DNA of 64,000 nt from an uncultured Cyclobacteriaceae bacterium (lineage in GTDB: Bacteria; Bacteroidota; Bacteroidia; Cytophagales; Cyclobacteriaceae). Positions 32,682-41,809 of the stretch are shown here, one piece after another. The translations under genes were made by a program, and so were the position numbers. The stretch is from NCBI GenBank assembly GCA_937146645.1, contig CAKZRQ010000012.1, positions 430,777 through 494,776 of the forward strand. The letters are read 5' to 3'. Position 1 is the first letter of the stretch; the number at the start of each line of letters is the position of its first letter. The notes below the pieces were generated by a model. It was given only the letters and a program-made list of their open reading frames with translations, was not told the origin of the DNA and did not search any database.

Positions 32682-33776
32682 TTAATCTTGACTTTCTTTC
32701 GGGTTTTGATCCAAAATCTCGGTCTGCTTTTTTATGGATTCTTGATGGATAAGTCCAAACATTTCTTCGATCATTGAGGGGCTCAGTTTTAATTCATTGG
32801 CCCAAGCAGGCCGGGTCTCAAGAATGTGTTTCCACCGGTCCATATCCAATACTGCCACATTGTTCAGTTTTTTGAAGTCCCCGATTTTTTCTACCAAAGC
32901 CATCCGTCTGTGGATGGCTTCCAGAAGGTCATGATCCGCCTGATCTATCTGAGCCCTGATTTCATCCAGTTTATGTTGTTTTCCTTCTTCCTCAAAATGT
33001 ACTTTTCTGGTTTGAAGACTTCGGATCATTAGACCTAAAGACTGAGGTGTCAATTGCTGAGCGGCATCCGACCATGCCTCGTCTGGATGGATGTGCGATT
33101 CGATCATTAACCCATCGAAGTTTAGGTCTAAGGCCTTTTGAGAGACAATTGGTACCAAGCTTCTTTTCCCTGAGATATGACTGGGGTCGCAAATCATAGG
33201 AATTTCTGGGAGGGCAGATCTGAAATCAATTGGAATCTGCCAATTCGGAGAATTCCGATATTTCTTTTCTCTAAAATTGCTAAATCCTCGATGGATTGCC
33301 GCGGTTTCAGTGATTCCTGCTGCTTGGATTCTCTCGAATGCACCCAGCCATAGACTTAAATCTGGATTCACCGGATTCTTAATTAATACTGGAATGTTGA
33401 CTCCTTTAAGACTATCAGCTATTTCCTGAACGGTGAAAGGATTCACAGAGGACCTGGCACCGATCCATAGAATATCAATTCCAGACTTGAGAGCCTCTTC
33501 CACATGCTGGGCGGAAGCCACTTCAATGGCAAATTCAATATCAAACTTCTTCTTGACTTCGGCTATCCATGGAAGTGCAATTGCCCCCACACCTTCGAAG
33601 CTTCCGGGTCGGGTTCGAGGTTTCCAAACTCCACCGCGAAAAACTCTGATTCCTTCTTTGTAAAGGACTTTTACTGTTTGGAAAAGCTGATCAGGGGTTT
33701 CTACACTGCAGGGTCCAGAAATTATAAAAGGCTTGATAATTCCTTCTTTTTTGTGAGAAAATAGTTCTTCTATCAT
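32682..33776 (-). CDS. Bifunctional DAHP synthase / chorismate mutase (type II), copy 1
   Basis: 364 residues from ATG at 33776 (MIEELFSHKKEG). An in-frame TTG at 33806 lies upstream of the likely -7 box and is rejected. It has the same domain order as the copy at 31198: PFIISGPCSVETPDQL, VWKPRTRPGSFEGVG, DILWIGARSSVNPFTVQEIADSL, VLIKNPVNPDLSLW, IHRGFSNF, CDPSHISGKR, then an AroQ mutase (LDEIRAQIDQADHDLLEAIHRRMALVEKIGDFKKLN). The two copies are clearly related but diverged along their whole length, suggesting separate regulation or feedback. Unlike copy 2, no leader peptide or terminator precedes it. Confidence 0.94.
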   Translation of the reverse strand: MIEELFSHKKEGIIKPFIISGPCSVETPDQLFQTVKVLYKEGIRVFRGGVWKPRTRPGSFEGVGAIALPWIAEVKKKFDIEFAIEVASAQHVEEALKSGIDILWIGARSSVNPFTVQEIADSLKGVNIPVLIKNPVNPDLSLWLGAFERIQAAGITETAAIHRGFSNFREKKYRNSPNWQIPIDFRSALPEIPMICDPSHISGKRSLVPIVSQKALDLNFDGLMIESHIHPDEAWSDAAQQLTPQSLGLMIRSLQTRKVHFEEEGKQHKLDEIRAQIDQADHDLLEAIHRRMALVEKIGDFKKLNNVAVLDMDRWKHILETRPAWANELKLSPSMIEEMFGLIHQESIKKQTEILDQNPKESQD

Positions 33777-33790
33777 TGGGTGATTTCTAC

Positions 33791-33798
33791 CAAAGTTA
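33791..33798 (-). promoter_or_regulatory. -7 element for DAHP synthase copy 1
   Basis: TAACTTTG on the minus strand fits TAnnTTTG and ends 14 bases before the ATG at 33776. No TTTG is seen at the expected -33 distance, so support is partial. Confidence 0.45.
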
Positions 33799-33871
33799 AC
33801 GGCCAAATCAGTATATGATTTAGGGTATTAATTCAGAGACTTTTTTGAGCTCGCAATATTCATAACAATTC

Positions 33872-33892
33872 AAAACCTGAAGAGGTTTTTTT
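33872..33892. terminator. Small AT-rich hairpin between divergent genes
   Basis: AAAACCT and AGGTTTT flank a GAAG loop and are followed by further T on the plus strand. It lies in the divergent gap just ahead of the proline dehydrogenase promoter, where no upstream plus-strand gene needs ending. It could insulate, or could be incidental. Confidence 0.35.
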
Positions 33893-33894
33893 GA

Positions 33895-33902
33895 TATCTT
33901 TG
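33895..33902 (+). promoter_or_regulatory. -7 element for proline dehydrogenase
   Basis: TATCTTTG followed by CACC is a full TAnnTTTG match 18 bases before the ATG at 33921. It makes an in-frame TTG start at 33891 impossible, because transcription begins after it. No clear -33 TTTG. Confidence 0.6.
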
Positions 33903-33920
33903 CACCTTTATTTGGAAGCG

Positions 33921-35102
33921 ATGGCTGTAAAACCCCAAATCTCTTTTGACAATCTTGAAATTGCTTTTGCCTCAAAATCTGACTCAGAGCTAAGGCGAGT
34001 TCATCTTGTTTTTTCCTTACTGAATAACAAGTTTATTTCAGATCTGGGAATTGCCTTAACCAACCTCTCTTTCAAAATTGGTTTGCCTGTCAAAGGCATT
34101 ATGAAGGCTACAATGTTTGGTCATTTTTGCGGTGGAGAAACTATTGCTGAAAGCATTAAGGCCTCGAAGAAACTCGCCGATTTTGGAATTGAATCCATTT
34201 TGGATTTATCTGTGGAAGGGAAAGGAGATGAGAAGAGCTTTGACGAAACCACGGAGGAAATCTATCAGACCATGGTCGAGTCTGCAAAAACCGATTATAT
34301 GCCTTTTGGGGTCTTCAAAGTGACTGGGCTTGGTGATTATCATTTGATGATCAAGGTGCAGAACGGTGAGGCTTTGGATACCGATGAACAGGCTGCTTTT
34401 GATAGGATGAGGGCTCGAGTGGATAAGCTTTGCAAAGCTGCACATGATTTAGGCTTAAAAATCCTTGTCGATGCAGAAGAATCCTGGTTCCAGAATGTGA
34501 TTGATGATTTGGCCTATGAGGCCATGGAAAAATACAATCAGGAGCGATGTGTGGTCTACAATACATTCCAAATGTACAGACATGATTCGCTTGAGCGACT
34601 AAAGAAAGCCCATGAAGTTTCCAGAGAAAAGGGATACTATTTTGGGGCAAAGCCGGTACGAGGTGCTTACATGGAAAAGGAGCGGGAAAGAGCTGAAGAG
34701 TTAGGCTATACGGACCCAATCCAACCTAATAAAGCGGCTACCGACAGGGATTATGATTTGGCGTTGGAATATGCAATGGCTAATAATATTTATCTCGTGT
34801 CTGGTTCCCATAACGAGAACAGCAATTATCATTTAACAGAGCTCATGGAGGAGTATGAGATTGATCCGAATTCGGATCGAGTTTTTTTCTCCCAGCTTTA
34901 TGGAATGAGCGATAACATTTCTTATAACCTCGCTGATGCGGGGTATAGGGTGGTGAAGTATGTTCCCTACGGACCTGTGGAAAAAGTGATGCCTTATCTA
35001 ACCAGAAGGGCTTCTGAAAATTCTAGCATTGCAGGGCAAAGCAGCAGGGAATTCCAATTAATAAAGAATGAGATAGCTCGACGTAAGTCGGCCTCGAAAT
35101 AA
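33921..35102 (+). CDS. Proline dehydrogenase
   Basis: 393 residues from ATG at 33921. An FAD-dependent TIM-barrel enzyme that oxidises proline to pyrroline-5-carboxylate. Signatures: [48 protein letters not shown] (FAD and substrate binding) and [23 protein letters not shown] (the C-terminal R-R pair that binds the proline carboxylate). It is the stand-alone form, without a P5C dehydrogenase domain. lysS and arcA follow in the same direction at 41 and 29 bases, so the three could be one transcript, pairing proline and arginine catabolism. Confidence 0.94.
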   Translation: MAVKPQISFDNLEIAFASKSDSELRRVHLVFSLLNNKFISDLGIALTNLSFKIGLPVKGIMKATMFGHFCGGETIAESIKASKKLADFGIESILDLSVEGKGDEKSFDETTEEIYQTMVESAKTDYMPFGVFKVTGLGDYHLMIKVQNGEALDTDEQAAFDRMRARVDKLCKAAHDLGLKILVDAEESWFQNVIDDLAYEAMEKYNQERCVVYNTFQMYRHDSLERLKKAHEVSREKGYYFGAKPVRGAYMEKERERAEELGYTDPIQPNKAATDRDYDLALEYAMANNIYLVSGSHNENSNYHLTELMEEYEIDPNSDRVFFSQLYGMSDNISYNLADAGYRVVKYVPYGPVEKVMPYLTRRASENSSIAGQSSREFQLIKNEIARRKSASK

Positions 35103-35143
35103 TTCAGATCAATTCACAAACACAACAAAGACTAAATCGAAGA

Positions 35144-36850
35144 ATGCAAAATCTGAGTGAACAGGAAATAGAAAGAAGAAAAGATCGGGAAGAGCTGATG
35201 AAAATTGGGGTGAACCCATATCCACCGGAGGCATATCCCATCAATGTCACCGCGGCCGATATTCATAGAAACTATGAGAATCGAAAGAATGACTATAAAA
35301 ATATTTCCATTGCTGGTCGCCTGATGAGTCGCAGAATCATGGGTTCTGCTTCCTTTGCGGAGATTCAGGATTCTACCGGAAGACTTCAGATTTATGTTCG
35401 TCGAGATGATATTTGCGAGGGCGAGGATAAGACTTTATACAACTCGGTTTTCAAGAAGCTCTTGGGTATCGGTGATTTCATTGGTATTAAGGGGTACATT
35501 TTTACTACTCAAACAGGTGAGATTTCCCTACATGTTACTGAGCTGAAAGTGTTGGGTAAATCGGTGAAACCACTTCCAATTGTCAAAAGAGACGAAGAAG
35601 GAAATGTATACGATGGATTTACCGATCCTGAACTGAGATATCGGCAGAGATATGTGGATTTAACGGTTAATCCAGATTATAAAAAGACTTTCATAACGCG
35701 TTCCAAGATCATCTCTCAAATGAGAAGATATTTTGATGATCATGGCTGGCTGGAAGTGGAAACCCCAATTCTTCAGGCTGTTCACGGTGGGGCAGCAGCT
35801 CGTCCTTTCGAGACGCATCACAATACTCTGGACATGCCTTTGTTTCTCAGAATCGCAAATGAGCTTTATCTCAAAAGATTGATCGTTGGTGGTTTTGATG
35901 GGGTTTATGAGTTTGGAAAGATGTTCCGAAATGAGGGCATGGATCGAACTCATAATCCAGAGTTTACATCCATGGAAATCTACATTGCCTATAAGGACTA
36001 CATCTGGATGATGGAGATGGTAGAGGAACTTATCGAGCAAGTCACTGAAAAAATCCATGGCAAGACTCAGGTAAAGGTAGGAAAGAATGAAATCAACTTT
36101 GCGGCGCCATATAGAAGGCTGACCATGTATGATTCGATCAAAGAATATGCAGGAATCGATGTCTCCAAGATGGGAGAGGCTGAACTCAGGGAAGTTTGTG
36201 CGGACATGGGGATCGAAGTGGATGACACCATGGGCAAAGGCAAACTGATTGATGAGATCTTTGGCGAGAAGGTTGAGGCACATCTTATTCAACCTACTTA
36301 CATCACCGATTATCCTATAGAAATGACTCCGCTTGCTAAGAAGCACAGAAGTGTGGAAGGGCTAGTGGAGAGATTTGAGCTTTTCGTGAATGGAAAAGAA
36401 ATCGCTAATGCTTATACGGAGCTTAATGATCCAATCGATCAACGAGAGCGATTTGAAGATCAGTTGAAGCTTGCGGAGCGAGGGGATGACGAGGCTATGG
36501 CCATGGATGAGGACTTTCTTCGTGCTTTAGAATATGGTATGCCTCCAACATCAGGACTAGGAATCGGGATCGATAGGCTAACTATGCTGATGACGGATAA
36601 TACTACTATTCAGGAAGTGCTTTTCTTCCCACAGATGCGACCTGAGAAGAAAGTGGTAGAAATGACTGATGATGAAAAATCAGTTTTTGAAAAGCTTAAA
36701 GGAAACTCCCCGATGAATCTTTTAGACCTGAAAACTGATTCGGGTTTGAGTAACAAAAAGTGGGATACCTCCATCAAGGGATTGAGAGGAAAGGGAGTTA
36801 TTGAGGTCAAGAAAGAAGATGACATACTCATCATTTCTTTGACAGATTAA
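35144..36850 (+). CDS. lysS: Lysyl-tRNA synthetase (class II)
   Basis: 568 residues. The N-terminal anticodon-binding OB domain (about 55-150, [32 protein letters not shown]) is followed by the class II catalytic core: motif 1 around [15 protein letters not shown], motif 2 [20 protein letters not shown] and motif 3 [13 protein letters not shown]. It has an extra C-terminal tail after motif 3 (about 515-568: [60 protein letters not shown]) that looks like a winged-helix fold. Many Bacteroidota LysRS share this tail. It charges tRNA-Lys. Confidence 0.97.
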   Translation: MQNLSEQEIERRKDREELMKIGVNPYPPEAYPINVTAADIHRNYENRKNDYKNISIAGRLMSRRIMGSASFAEIQDSTGRLQIYVRRDDICEGEDKTLYNSVFKKLLGIGDFIGIKGYIFTTQTGEISLHVTELKVLGKSVKPLPIVKRDEEGNVYDGFTDPELRYRQRYVDLTVNPDYKKTFITRSKIISQMRRYFDDHGWLEVETPILQAVHGGAAARPFETHHNTLDMPLFLRIANELYLKRLIVGGFDGVYEFGKMFRNEGMDRTHNPEFTSMEIYIAYKDYIWMMEMVEELIEQVTEKIHGKTQVKVGKNEINFAAPYRRLTMYDSIKEYAGIDVSKMGEAELREVCADMGIEVDDTMGKGKLIDEIFGEKVEAHLIQPTYITDYPIEMTPLAKKHRSVEGLVERFELFVNGKEIANAYTELNDPIDQRERFEDQLKLAERGDDEAMAMDEDFLRALEYGMPPTSGLGIGIDRLTMLMTDNTTIQEVLFFPQMRPEKKVVEMTDDEKSVFEKLKGNSPMNLLDLKTDSGLSNKKWDTSIKGLRGKGVIEVKKEDDILIISLTD

Positions 36851-36879
36851 GAAATAGAAAGAATTACCCAGCAAGCAAT

Positions 36880-38094
36880 ATGAATTTAAGACTGAACTCC
36901 GAATACGGAACTTTACGTGCTGTGCTAATGCATAGGCCTGGCAAAGAAATAGATCGCCTGACGCCATACAACAAGGAGTTTTTGCTCTTTGAAGACGTAC
37001 CTTATTTGGAGGCTCTTCAAGTAGAGCATGATGCTTTTTCTAATTTGATTAAGGAGTCTACGGGCGCCAAAGTTTACCAGCTTCGGGAGCTGCTGATTAG
37101 GGTTCTTTACGACAGGAACCTTCTATTCAAACTAATGAGTGATGCTCTTGAAAAATCAGGATTAACTCATTTAGCTGAAATCATATTGGAAAGGTATTCT
37201 ACGGCAGAGTGTGCAGGACTTCTGACTGGAGGGGTGAAAATTCATGAGCTTAAAAGAAAGATCCCAAATCTTGATGCAGGTGAATTAATGGATGCGGCAT
37301 TCGCGATCACTCCTTGTCCAAATCTCTATTTCCAAAGAGATCCAATGGCTTTGACCCCGGGTGGAATCATTTTTTCAAGTATGAAAATGGAGGGAAGACA
37401 GCGCGAGGCTGATCTATTGAGAACTATCTTCCAAAACCATCCGGACTTCAAGGATAATGTTCATGAGGTATTTTCCCCAGCGGGAATGAAAAATGCACCA
37501 TGTATTGAGGGTGGAGATGTGATTGTATTGTCTCATGATGCGATCGCTATCGGTAATTCACAGAGAACGGATTCCAAGGCTATTTATGAAGTTGCGAAGT
37601 CGCTAATTGCCCAAGGAGAAGTGAAACGGGTTTATGAAGTTCACCTTCCGGAAAAGCGAAATTTCATGCATTTGGATACTGTTTTCACCGTTTTGGATGA
37701 AAATCTCATGCTGACTTATCCTGATGCCATGCATGCTGTTTTACAAACCTCTTTGTACACTTTTAAGGATGAAAAGGATGGGAAGGCGAACATCCAAAGG
37801 GAGGTCTTAAATGAGTCTCTTCTTTCTGTAATGGAAAGGGAAATACCTCATCTGGAAATTCTTCAAACTGCTGATGGAAACCCAGATTACTCCATGAGAG
37901 AGCAGTGGTTTGATGGAGCCAATGTATTTGCCATAGGGCCTAGAAGAGTAATTTCTTACAATAGAAATCTTCATACCAATCGAGCACTCAGGGATCTTGG
38001 AGTGGAAGTGCTGGAAATTCCTTCTTCTGAACTTTCCAGAGGTCTTGGAGGTCCAAGATGTATGACAATGCCACTAAGCAGGGCAAGGGTATAA
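36880..38094 (+). CDS. arcA: Arginine deiminase
   Basis: 404 residues. It hydrolyses arginine to citrulline and ammonia. Family motifs: EYGTLRAVLMHRPGKEIDRLTP, PCPNLYFQRDPMA (Asp of the active site), CIEGGDVIVLS, FMHLDTVFTVLDEN (catalytic His) and the terminal GLGGPRCMTMPLSRA with the nucleophilic Cys. No carbamate kinase (arcC) or antiporter (arcD) gene lies nearby, so the full ADI fermentation pathway is not encoded here. It converges on lptD with 2 bases between stops. Confidence 0.96.
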   Translation: MNLRLNSEYGTLRAVLMHRPGKEIDRLTPYNKEFLLFEDVPYLEALQVEHDAFSNLIKESTGAKVYQLRELLIRVLYDRNLLFKLMSDALEKSGLTHLAEIILERYSTAECAGLLTGGVKIHELKRKIPNLDAGELMDAAFAITPCPNLYFQRDPMALTPGGIIFSSMKMEGRQREADLLRTIFQNHPDFKDNVHEVFSPAGMKNAPCIEGGDVIVLSHDAIAIGNSQRTDSKAIYEVAKSLIAQGEVKRVYEVHLPEKRNFMHLDTVFTVLDENLMLTYPDAMHAVLQTSLYTFKDEKDGKANIQREVLNESLLSVMEREIPHLEILQTADGNPDYSMREQWFDGANVFAIGPRRVISYNRNLHTNRALRDLGVEVLEIPSSELSRGLGGPRCMTMPLSRARV

Positions 38095-38096
38095 GC

Positions 38097-40829
38097 TTAA
38101 AGATCGAAGAAGGATCGTCTTCTGGACACTTTTAAATCCTGAAGGATGCTGGACTTGACCCGAATGTCAATATTATAGGAGGTGAATCTTCCGAAAGGAA
38201 CCCAATTCACATTCATTTGCCAGCAGTGGAGATCTCTCGCGATCCCAATCATGGATTGCGTGATTTCTTGAGCTTGTATATCGAAACCAGTGTTGAAGTT
38301 AATCTTCCACTTTTCTGAAATGGAGACATCTCCGCTCAGGTTTATGGCCTGGGTAACGTTAGTTGTACCATTTACATTTTTTCTGTAGGCCAGATTATAT
38401 CCGGCATTCAGATTCCAGGGTATATTCCAGTCTATGTATTGGCTGGGATCAGAAACAATTCGATTTATTTCCGTTTCAACAAATTCATTCATTACACCTC
38501 CGTTTTGCAGGAAATTATCAGTGACTTGATCTCTTACTTCTCCTGGAGTTGCAGCGCTATTTGGATTGAATGAAATATTCATATTCATCGATGCACTTCG
38601 GATAGTTCCGAGACCTTGTCCATTTTTCCAGGCGAAGGAGTTGATTCTACGGGTAGTTACCTGCTCGCCATTCACAAAATCGGCAGTGGCATATGGGTCT
38701 ATGTTTGTGGACATGGCCACTGAAAGCTTCCTGTTAAAAAAGCTTGTTCTAGCGCTGATGTTGAATGGGGCTAGCTGGAATGAGTCCGCTGCAAAATTAT
38801 AGCTCGTATTGAAGTTCAAGGTTTCCAAAAGCGGAATCTTCTTTGTTTCAGTTTCGGCAGTGTCGGACTTATTACGAATTTTCGCTTCTACCACACTTCG
38901 AATATTGATACTCATGGCTCTCGATTCCCCGAGTGGAGCTCCACCAAAAATAAAGCCTTGGTGTCTTGAGAAAAGCTGGGTATTCCCCTCGTTATCAATT
39001 TGAACTTCCTGGTAATACCCAAATGATGGATCAGAAAAATCAGGAGTAAAATTGAACCCAATGGAAGGCTGAATGTGCTGTCGAATGGTCTGCACTTTTC
39101 CATCACCCTTAAAGTTAAAGAATCCGTAAATGTTTGTATTCAGATTGAAGGAACTGTTGAAAAATGCAACACGATTAAACCTGTCTTCAATAATTCTATC
39201 AACTCTTTCTTGCGAAGGGTTGTAGTAATAGTTGATTCGTTTGTTATACCAAAGCTCAGAGTAGTTTGCTGAAGCTGTACCTGTAAAATGCTTGAATAGT
39301 CTAAAATTGGAGCTAACAGGGATAGTGTGTCTAGCTCCATTTCTGGCATTTTCAAAAAGTAGACCGAGATTTGCCAGGGTAAATGGAATGATTTCCGGAT
39401 CACCCGCGTCTTGAATCAAATCGCTTGAGACTCCAAACTCCTGCTGAACACGGTTAGTAATGGTGTTTTGTAAGTTGAAATTATAGGCCAGGTTGAGTGT
39501 TTTGAGGGGCTCGAAGCTTACATTTTTGAATGGACTTTGCCGGTTCATGTTCAAGGCGATTGTAGGCAAGTCAATTCTAACTTCACCCGTTTGAACACTT
39601 TGTGAGTGCCTCAAATTCGCTGACATGGAGAAAGGAGTATTCGCAAAAGTTTTTGAATAACTGATGTTCGAATTAAAGTCCGAAGTCACGTTATTCTGAA
39701 AGTTATTCTGGCTTATGATATTATTGAAATAACTCGTTGTACCGGCATTGACCGTTGCGGAAAATCTGGAATTTCCTCTCGACTCAGGAGTATGTCTCCA
39801 GGCTATTTTGAAAGTGTTATAATCTACAGGATTGAGTTCGGTCTCCGGAGATTTAAATTTTTGAAAATCGATATCGAATCCGCCACTGAAGCGATATCTT
39901 TTTTTGTAAACAGATTGGGATCTTACTCCCCAACCACCATTCGAATAGATATCTCCTGTGACTCTTGCGTGGATATAATCATTGATAGCAAAGTAATATC
40001 CCATATTTCTCAGGAAGAGTCCACGGACCTGTTCGTTACCGTAGCTCGGGAAGATAATTCCAGAGGCCTTTTCTTCAGGAGTATTGGGTAAAATTCCAAA
40101 AGGAAGTCCAAGGGGTGTTGGTATTCCATTGAAATACATATTGAAGGGGCCGGTTACAACTTGCCCATTCGATACAGACTTGATTTTATTTGATGAGATA
40201 TGCCAATGTGGTGTAGTGAGTTTACAGGTAGTGTAATATCCATGACTTAGGTACACATCCCCTGCACTGGTCTTTTTGATGGTCTCACCTCTTAAGATTC
40301 CATCCTGTTGTTCGGTAACAACATCCTTGATGATCGCTTTTTGAGTTTGGAAATTATATCGCATTTCCTTTCGAATCTCATATACTGTTTCGCCTTCCTT
40401 GAAAAAGGGGTTGCCAGTGACATTGCCAAGACTATCGGTTACACCGGATGCAAAAACCTCATTTGTGGTCATGTCAATGATGATTCTTTCAGCATCAAGT
40501 CGCATGTCCCCGTATTCAAACCATGCCTCTTTGTAGAGGTAGACTTTGTTATTTACAAAGTCAGAAACAATACTATCCTCAGCGAAATACACAATGTCCG
40601 TCAAAATTGGACTTGTGGGCATAATATTTGCAACTGAATCAACTGATAAAGTATCAGCTGGAATGTTCAGCGTATCACTCGGAAATTGAGGGAGACTTGA
40701 ATTCTCTAATGTGTCGGGAGGGACCAGAACTCTTTCTTTAGGCGGATTCACAGATTCCTGTGAAACCACATTTGCGGAGAACAGAAATACTGCAAGAAAG
40801 GATAAAAGAAAGAATTTAGAACTCTGCAC
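38097..40829 (-). CDS. lptD: LPS-assembly outer-membrane protein LptD
   Basis: 910 residues. Signal peptide at the N-terminus (SKFFLLSFLAVFLFSANVVSQ), a Pro/Asp-rich linker, an OstA-type jellyroll (about 78-230: IVSDFVNNKVYLYKEAWFEYGDMRLDAERIIIDMTTNEVFASGV) and a large C-terminal beta-barrel with alternating strands ending in KVSRRRSFFDL. The piece GIPTPLGLPFGILPNTPEEKASGIIFPSYG is typical of Bacteroidota LptD. It inserts LPS into the outer leaflet with LptE. The only usable start is GTG at 40829, since an in-frame TGA lies six codons upstream. Confidence 0.9.
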   Translation of the reverse strand: MQSSKFFLLSFLAVFLFSANVVSQESVNPPKERVLVPPDTLENSSLPQFPSDTLNIPADTLSVDSVANIMPTSPILTDIVYFAEDSIVSDFVNNKVYLYKEAWFEYGDMRLDAERIIIDMTTNEVFASGVTDSLGNVTGNPFFKEGETVYEIRKEMRYNFQTQKAIIKDVVTEQQDGILRGETIKKTSAGDVYLSHGYYTTCKLTTPHWHISSNKIKSVSNGQVVTGPFNMYFNGIPTPLGLPFGILPNTPEEKASGIIFPSYGNEQVRGLFLRNMGYYFAINDYIHARVTGDIYSNGGWGVRSQSVYKKRYRFSGGFDIDFQKFKSPETELNPVDYNTFKIAWRHTPESRGNSRFSATVNAGTTSYFNNIISQNNFQNNVTSDFNSNISYSKTFANTPFSMSANLRHSQSVQTGEVRIDLPTIALNMNRQSPFKNVSFEPLKTLNLAYNFNLQNTITNRVQQEFGVSSDLIQDAGDPEIIPFTLANLGLLFENARNGARHTIPVSSNFRLFKHFTGTASANYSELWYNKRINYYYNPSQERVDRIIEDRFNRVAFFNSSFNLNTNIYGFFNFKGDGKVQTIRQHIQPSIGFNFTPDFSDPSFGYYQEVQIDNEGNTQLFSRHQGFIFGGAPLGESRAMSINIRSVVEAKIRNKSDTAETETKKIPLLETLNFNTSYNFAADSFQLAPFNISARTSFFNRKLSVAMSTNIDPYATADFVNGEQVTTRRINSFAWKNGQGLGTIRSASMNMNISFNPNSAATPGEVRDQVTDNFLQNGGVMNEFVETEINRIVSDPSQYIDWNIPWNLNAGYNLAYRKNVNGTTNVTQAINLSGDVSISEKWKINFNTGFDIQAQEITQSMIGIARDLHCWQMNVNWVPFGRFTSYNIDIRVKSSILQDLKVSRRRSFFDL

Positions 40830-40888
40830 TTGGCTGCGCTTTATTCAAATTAGGTGAAAGATCGTGTAAAGTTAATTGTATTGACCTG

Positions 40889-41689
40889 ATGGAAATACCC
40901 AAAAACAAAAAAATTATACTTCCTCTGCTTTTGGTGATCCCCTTTATTTTTGGTGGATTCATACCCGATGAAACGATGATGCCGGCATTTCGGATGAAAA
41001 CTATCGTTTTGGATGCCGGTCATGGAGGCAGAGACCCTGGAAATATTGGCTCCAGAGCAAAGGAAAAAGACATAAATCTGGCCGTAACACTACTTGTGGG
41101 TAAGTATATTGAGCAATACTTGCCAGATGTTAAAGTTATTTACACACGAGATGATGATAGCTTTCCGACGCTAAAAGAGAGACCTATGATCGCCAATAAT
41201 AATAAAGCTGATCTCTTTATCTCCATCCATTCTAACGGTGTTGCCAATCGCTCTCCGTACGGAACGGAGACCTTTGTGATGGGTACGAAACATTTCGATA
41301 GGAACTTTGACATAGTCAAAAGAGAAAATTCGGTAATCCTATTGGAGGATAATTACGAGGAGAATTATGAAGGTTTTGACCCAAAGTCACCTGAATCGTA
41401 CATGCTTTTCAATCTTGCCTCAAAAGTAAATTTCGAGAATAGCCTTTACCTGGCTGATCAGATTGAAACTCAATTTAAGGAGAGAGTAGGGAGAAAAAGC
41501 CGAGGGGTGAAACAAGGACCCTTTTATGTGCTTTGGACCCCGTCCATGCCTTCTGTCTTGGTGGAGTTAGGCTTTCTTTCTAATCCAACTGAAGAGAAGT
41601 TTTTAATGAGCAAGCAAGGTCAGGAATACATGGCTTCGGCGATTTTCAGATCAATCAGAGATTATAAAAATCACGTGGAATTGAATTAA
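40889..41689 (+). CDS. N-acetylmuramoyl-L-alanine amidase (Amidase_3)
   Basis: 266 residues. An N-terminal hydrophobic segment (IILPLLLVIPFIFGGFI) serves as signal or anchor. The catalytic domain has zinc ligands in VLDAGHGGRDPG (His), KEKDINLAV (Glu) and LFISIHSNG (His), with VLVELGFLSNPTEEKFL holding the catalytic Glu. It cleaves the stem peptide from muramic acid in cell separation. It is divergent from lptD, so two envelope genes share the 59-base gap. An intrinsic terminator follows. Confidence 0.94.
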   Translation: MEIPKNKKIILPLLLVIPFIFGGFIPDETMMPAFRMKTIVLDAGHGGRDPGNIGSRAKEKDINLAVTLLVGKYIEQYLPDVKVIYTRDDDSFPTLKERPMIANNNKADLFISIHSNGVANRSPYGTETFVMGTKHFDRNFDIVKRENSVILLEDNYEENYEGFDPKSPESYMLFNLASKVNFENSLYLADQIETQFKERVGRKSRGVKQGPFYVLWTPSMPSVLVELGFLSNPTEEKFLMSKQGQEYMASAIFRSIRDYKNHVELN

Positions 41690-41713
41690 TCTTTCCTTTT
41701 GATTTTGAAGTAT

Positions 41714-41748
41714 TTAGCCCTTTAGATGTAAAATAGAGGGCTTTTTTT
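41714..41748 (+). terminator. Intrinsic terminator after the amidase gene
   Basis: AGCCCT (41716-41721) pairs with AGGGCT (41737-41742) around an AT-rich loop, followed by seven T. It sits 25 bases after the amidase stop. Confidence 0.7.
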
Positions 41749-41809
41749 ATCTTCGGTGCTGAACAGAAGAAGAGAACTTCGTGTTTCCTTGACAAACCCA
41801 AATATATCC

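Noticed and set aside
33891..33920. Upstream TTG start for proline dehydrogenase
   Set aside because: It overlaps the -7 element at 33895-33902, so it would not be in the transcript; ATG at 33921 fits.
35660..36346. 228-codon open frame on the minus strand
   Set aside because: It lies fully inside lysS in the opposite direction, has no domain I know and is a compositional shadow of a conserved gene.
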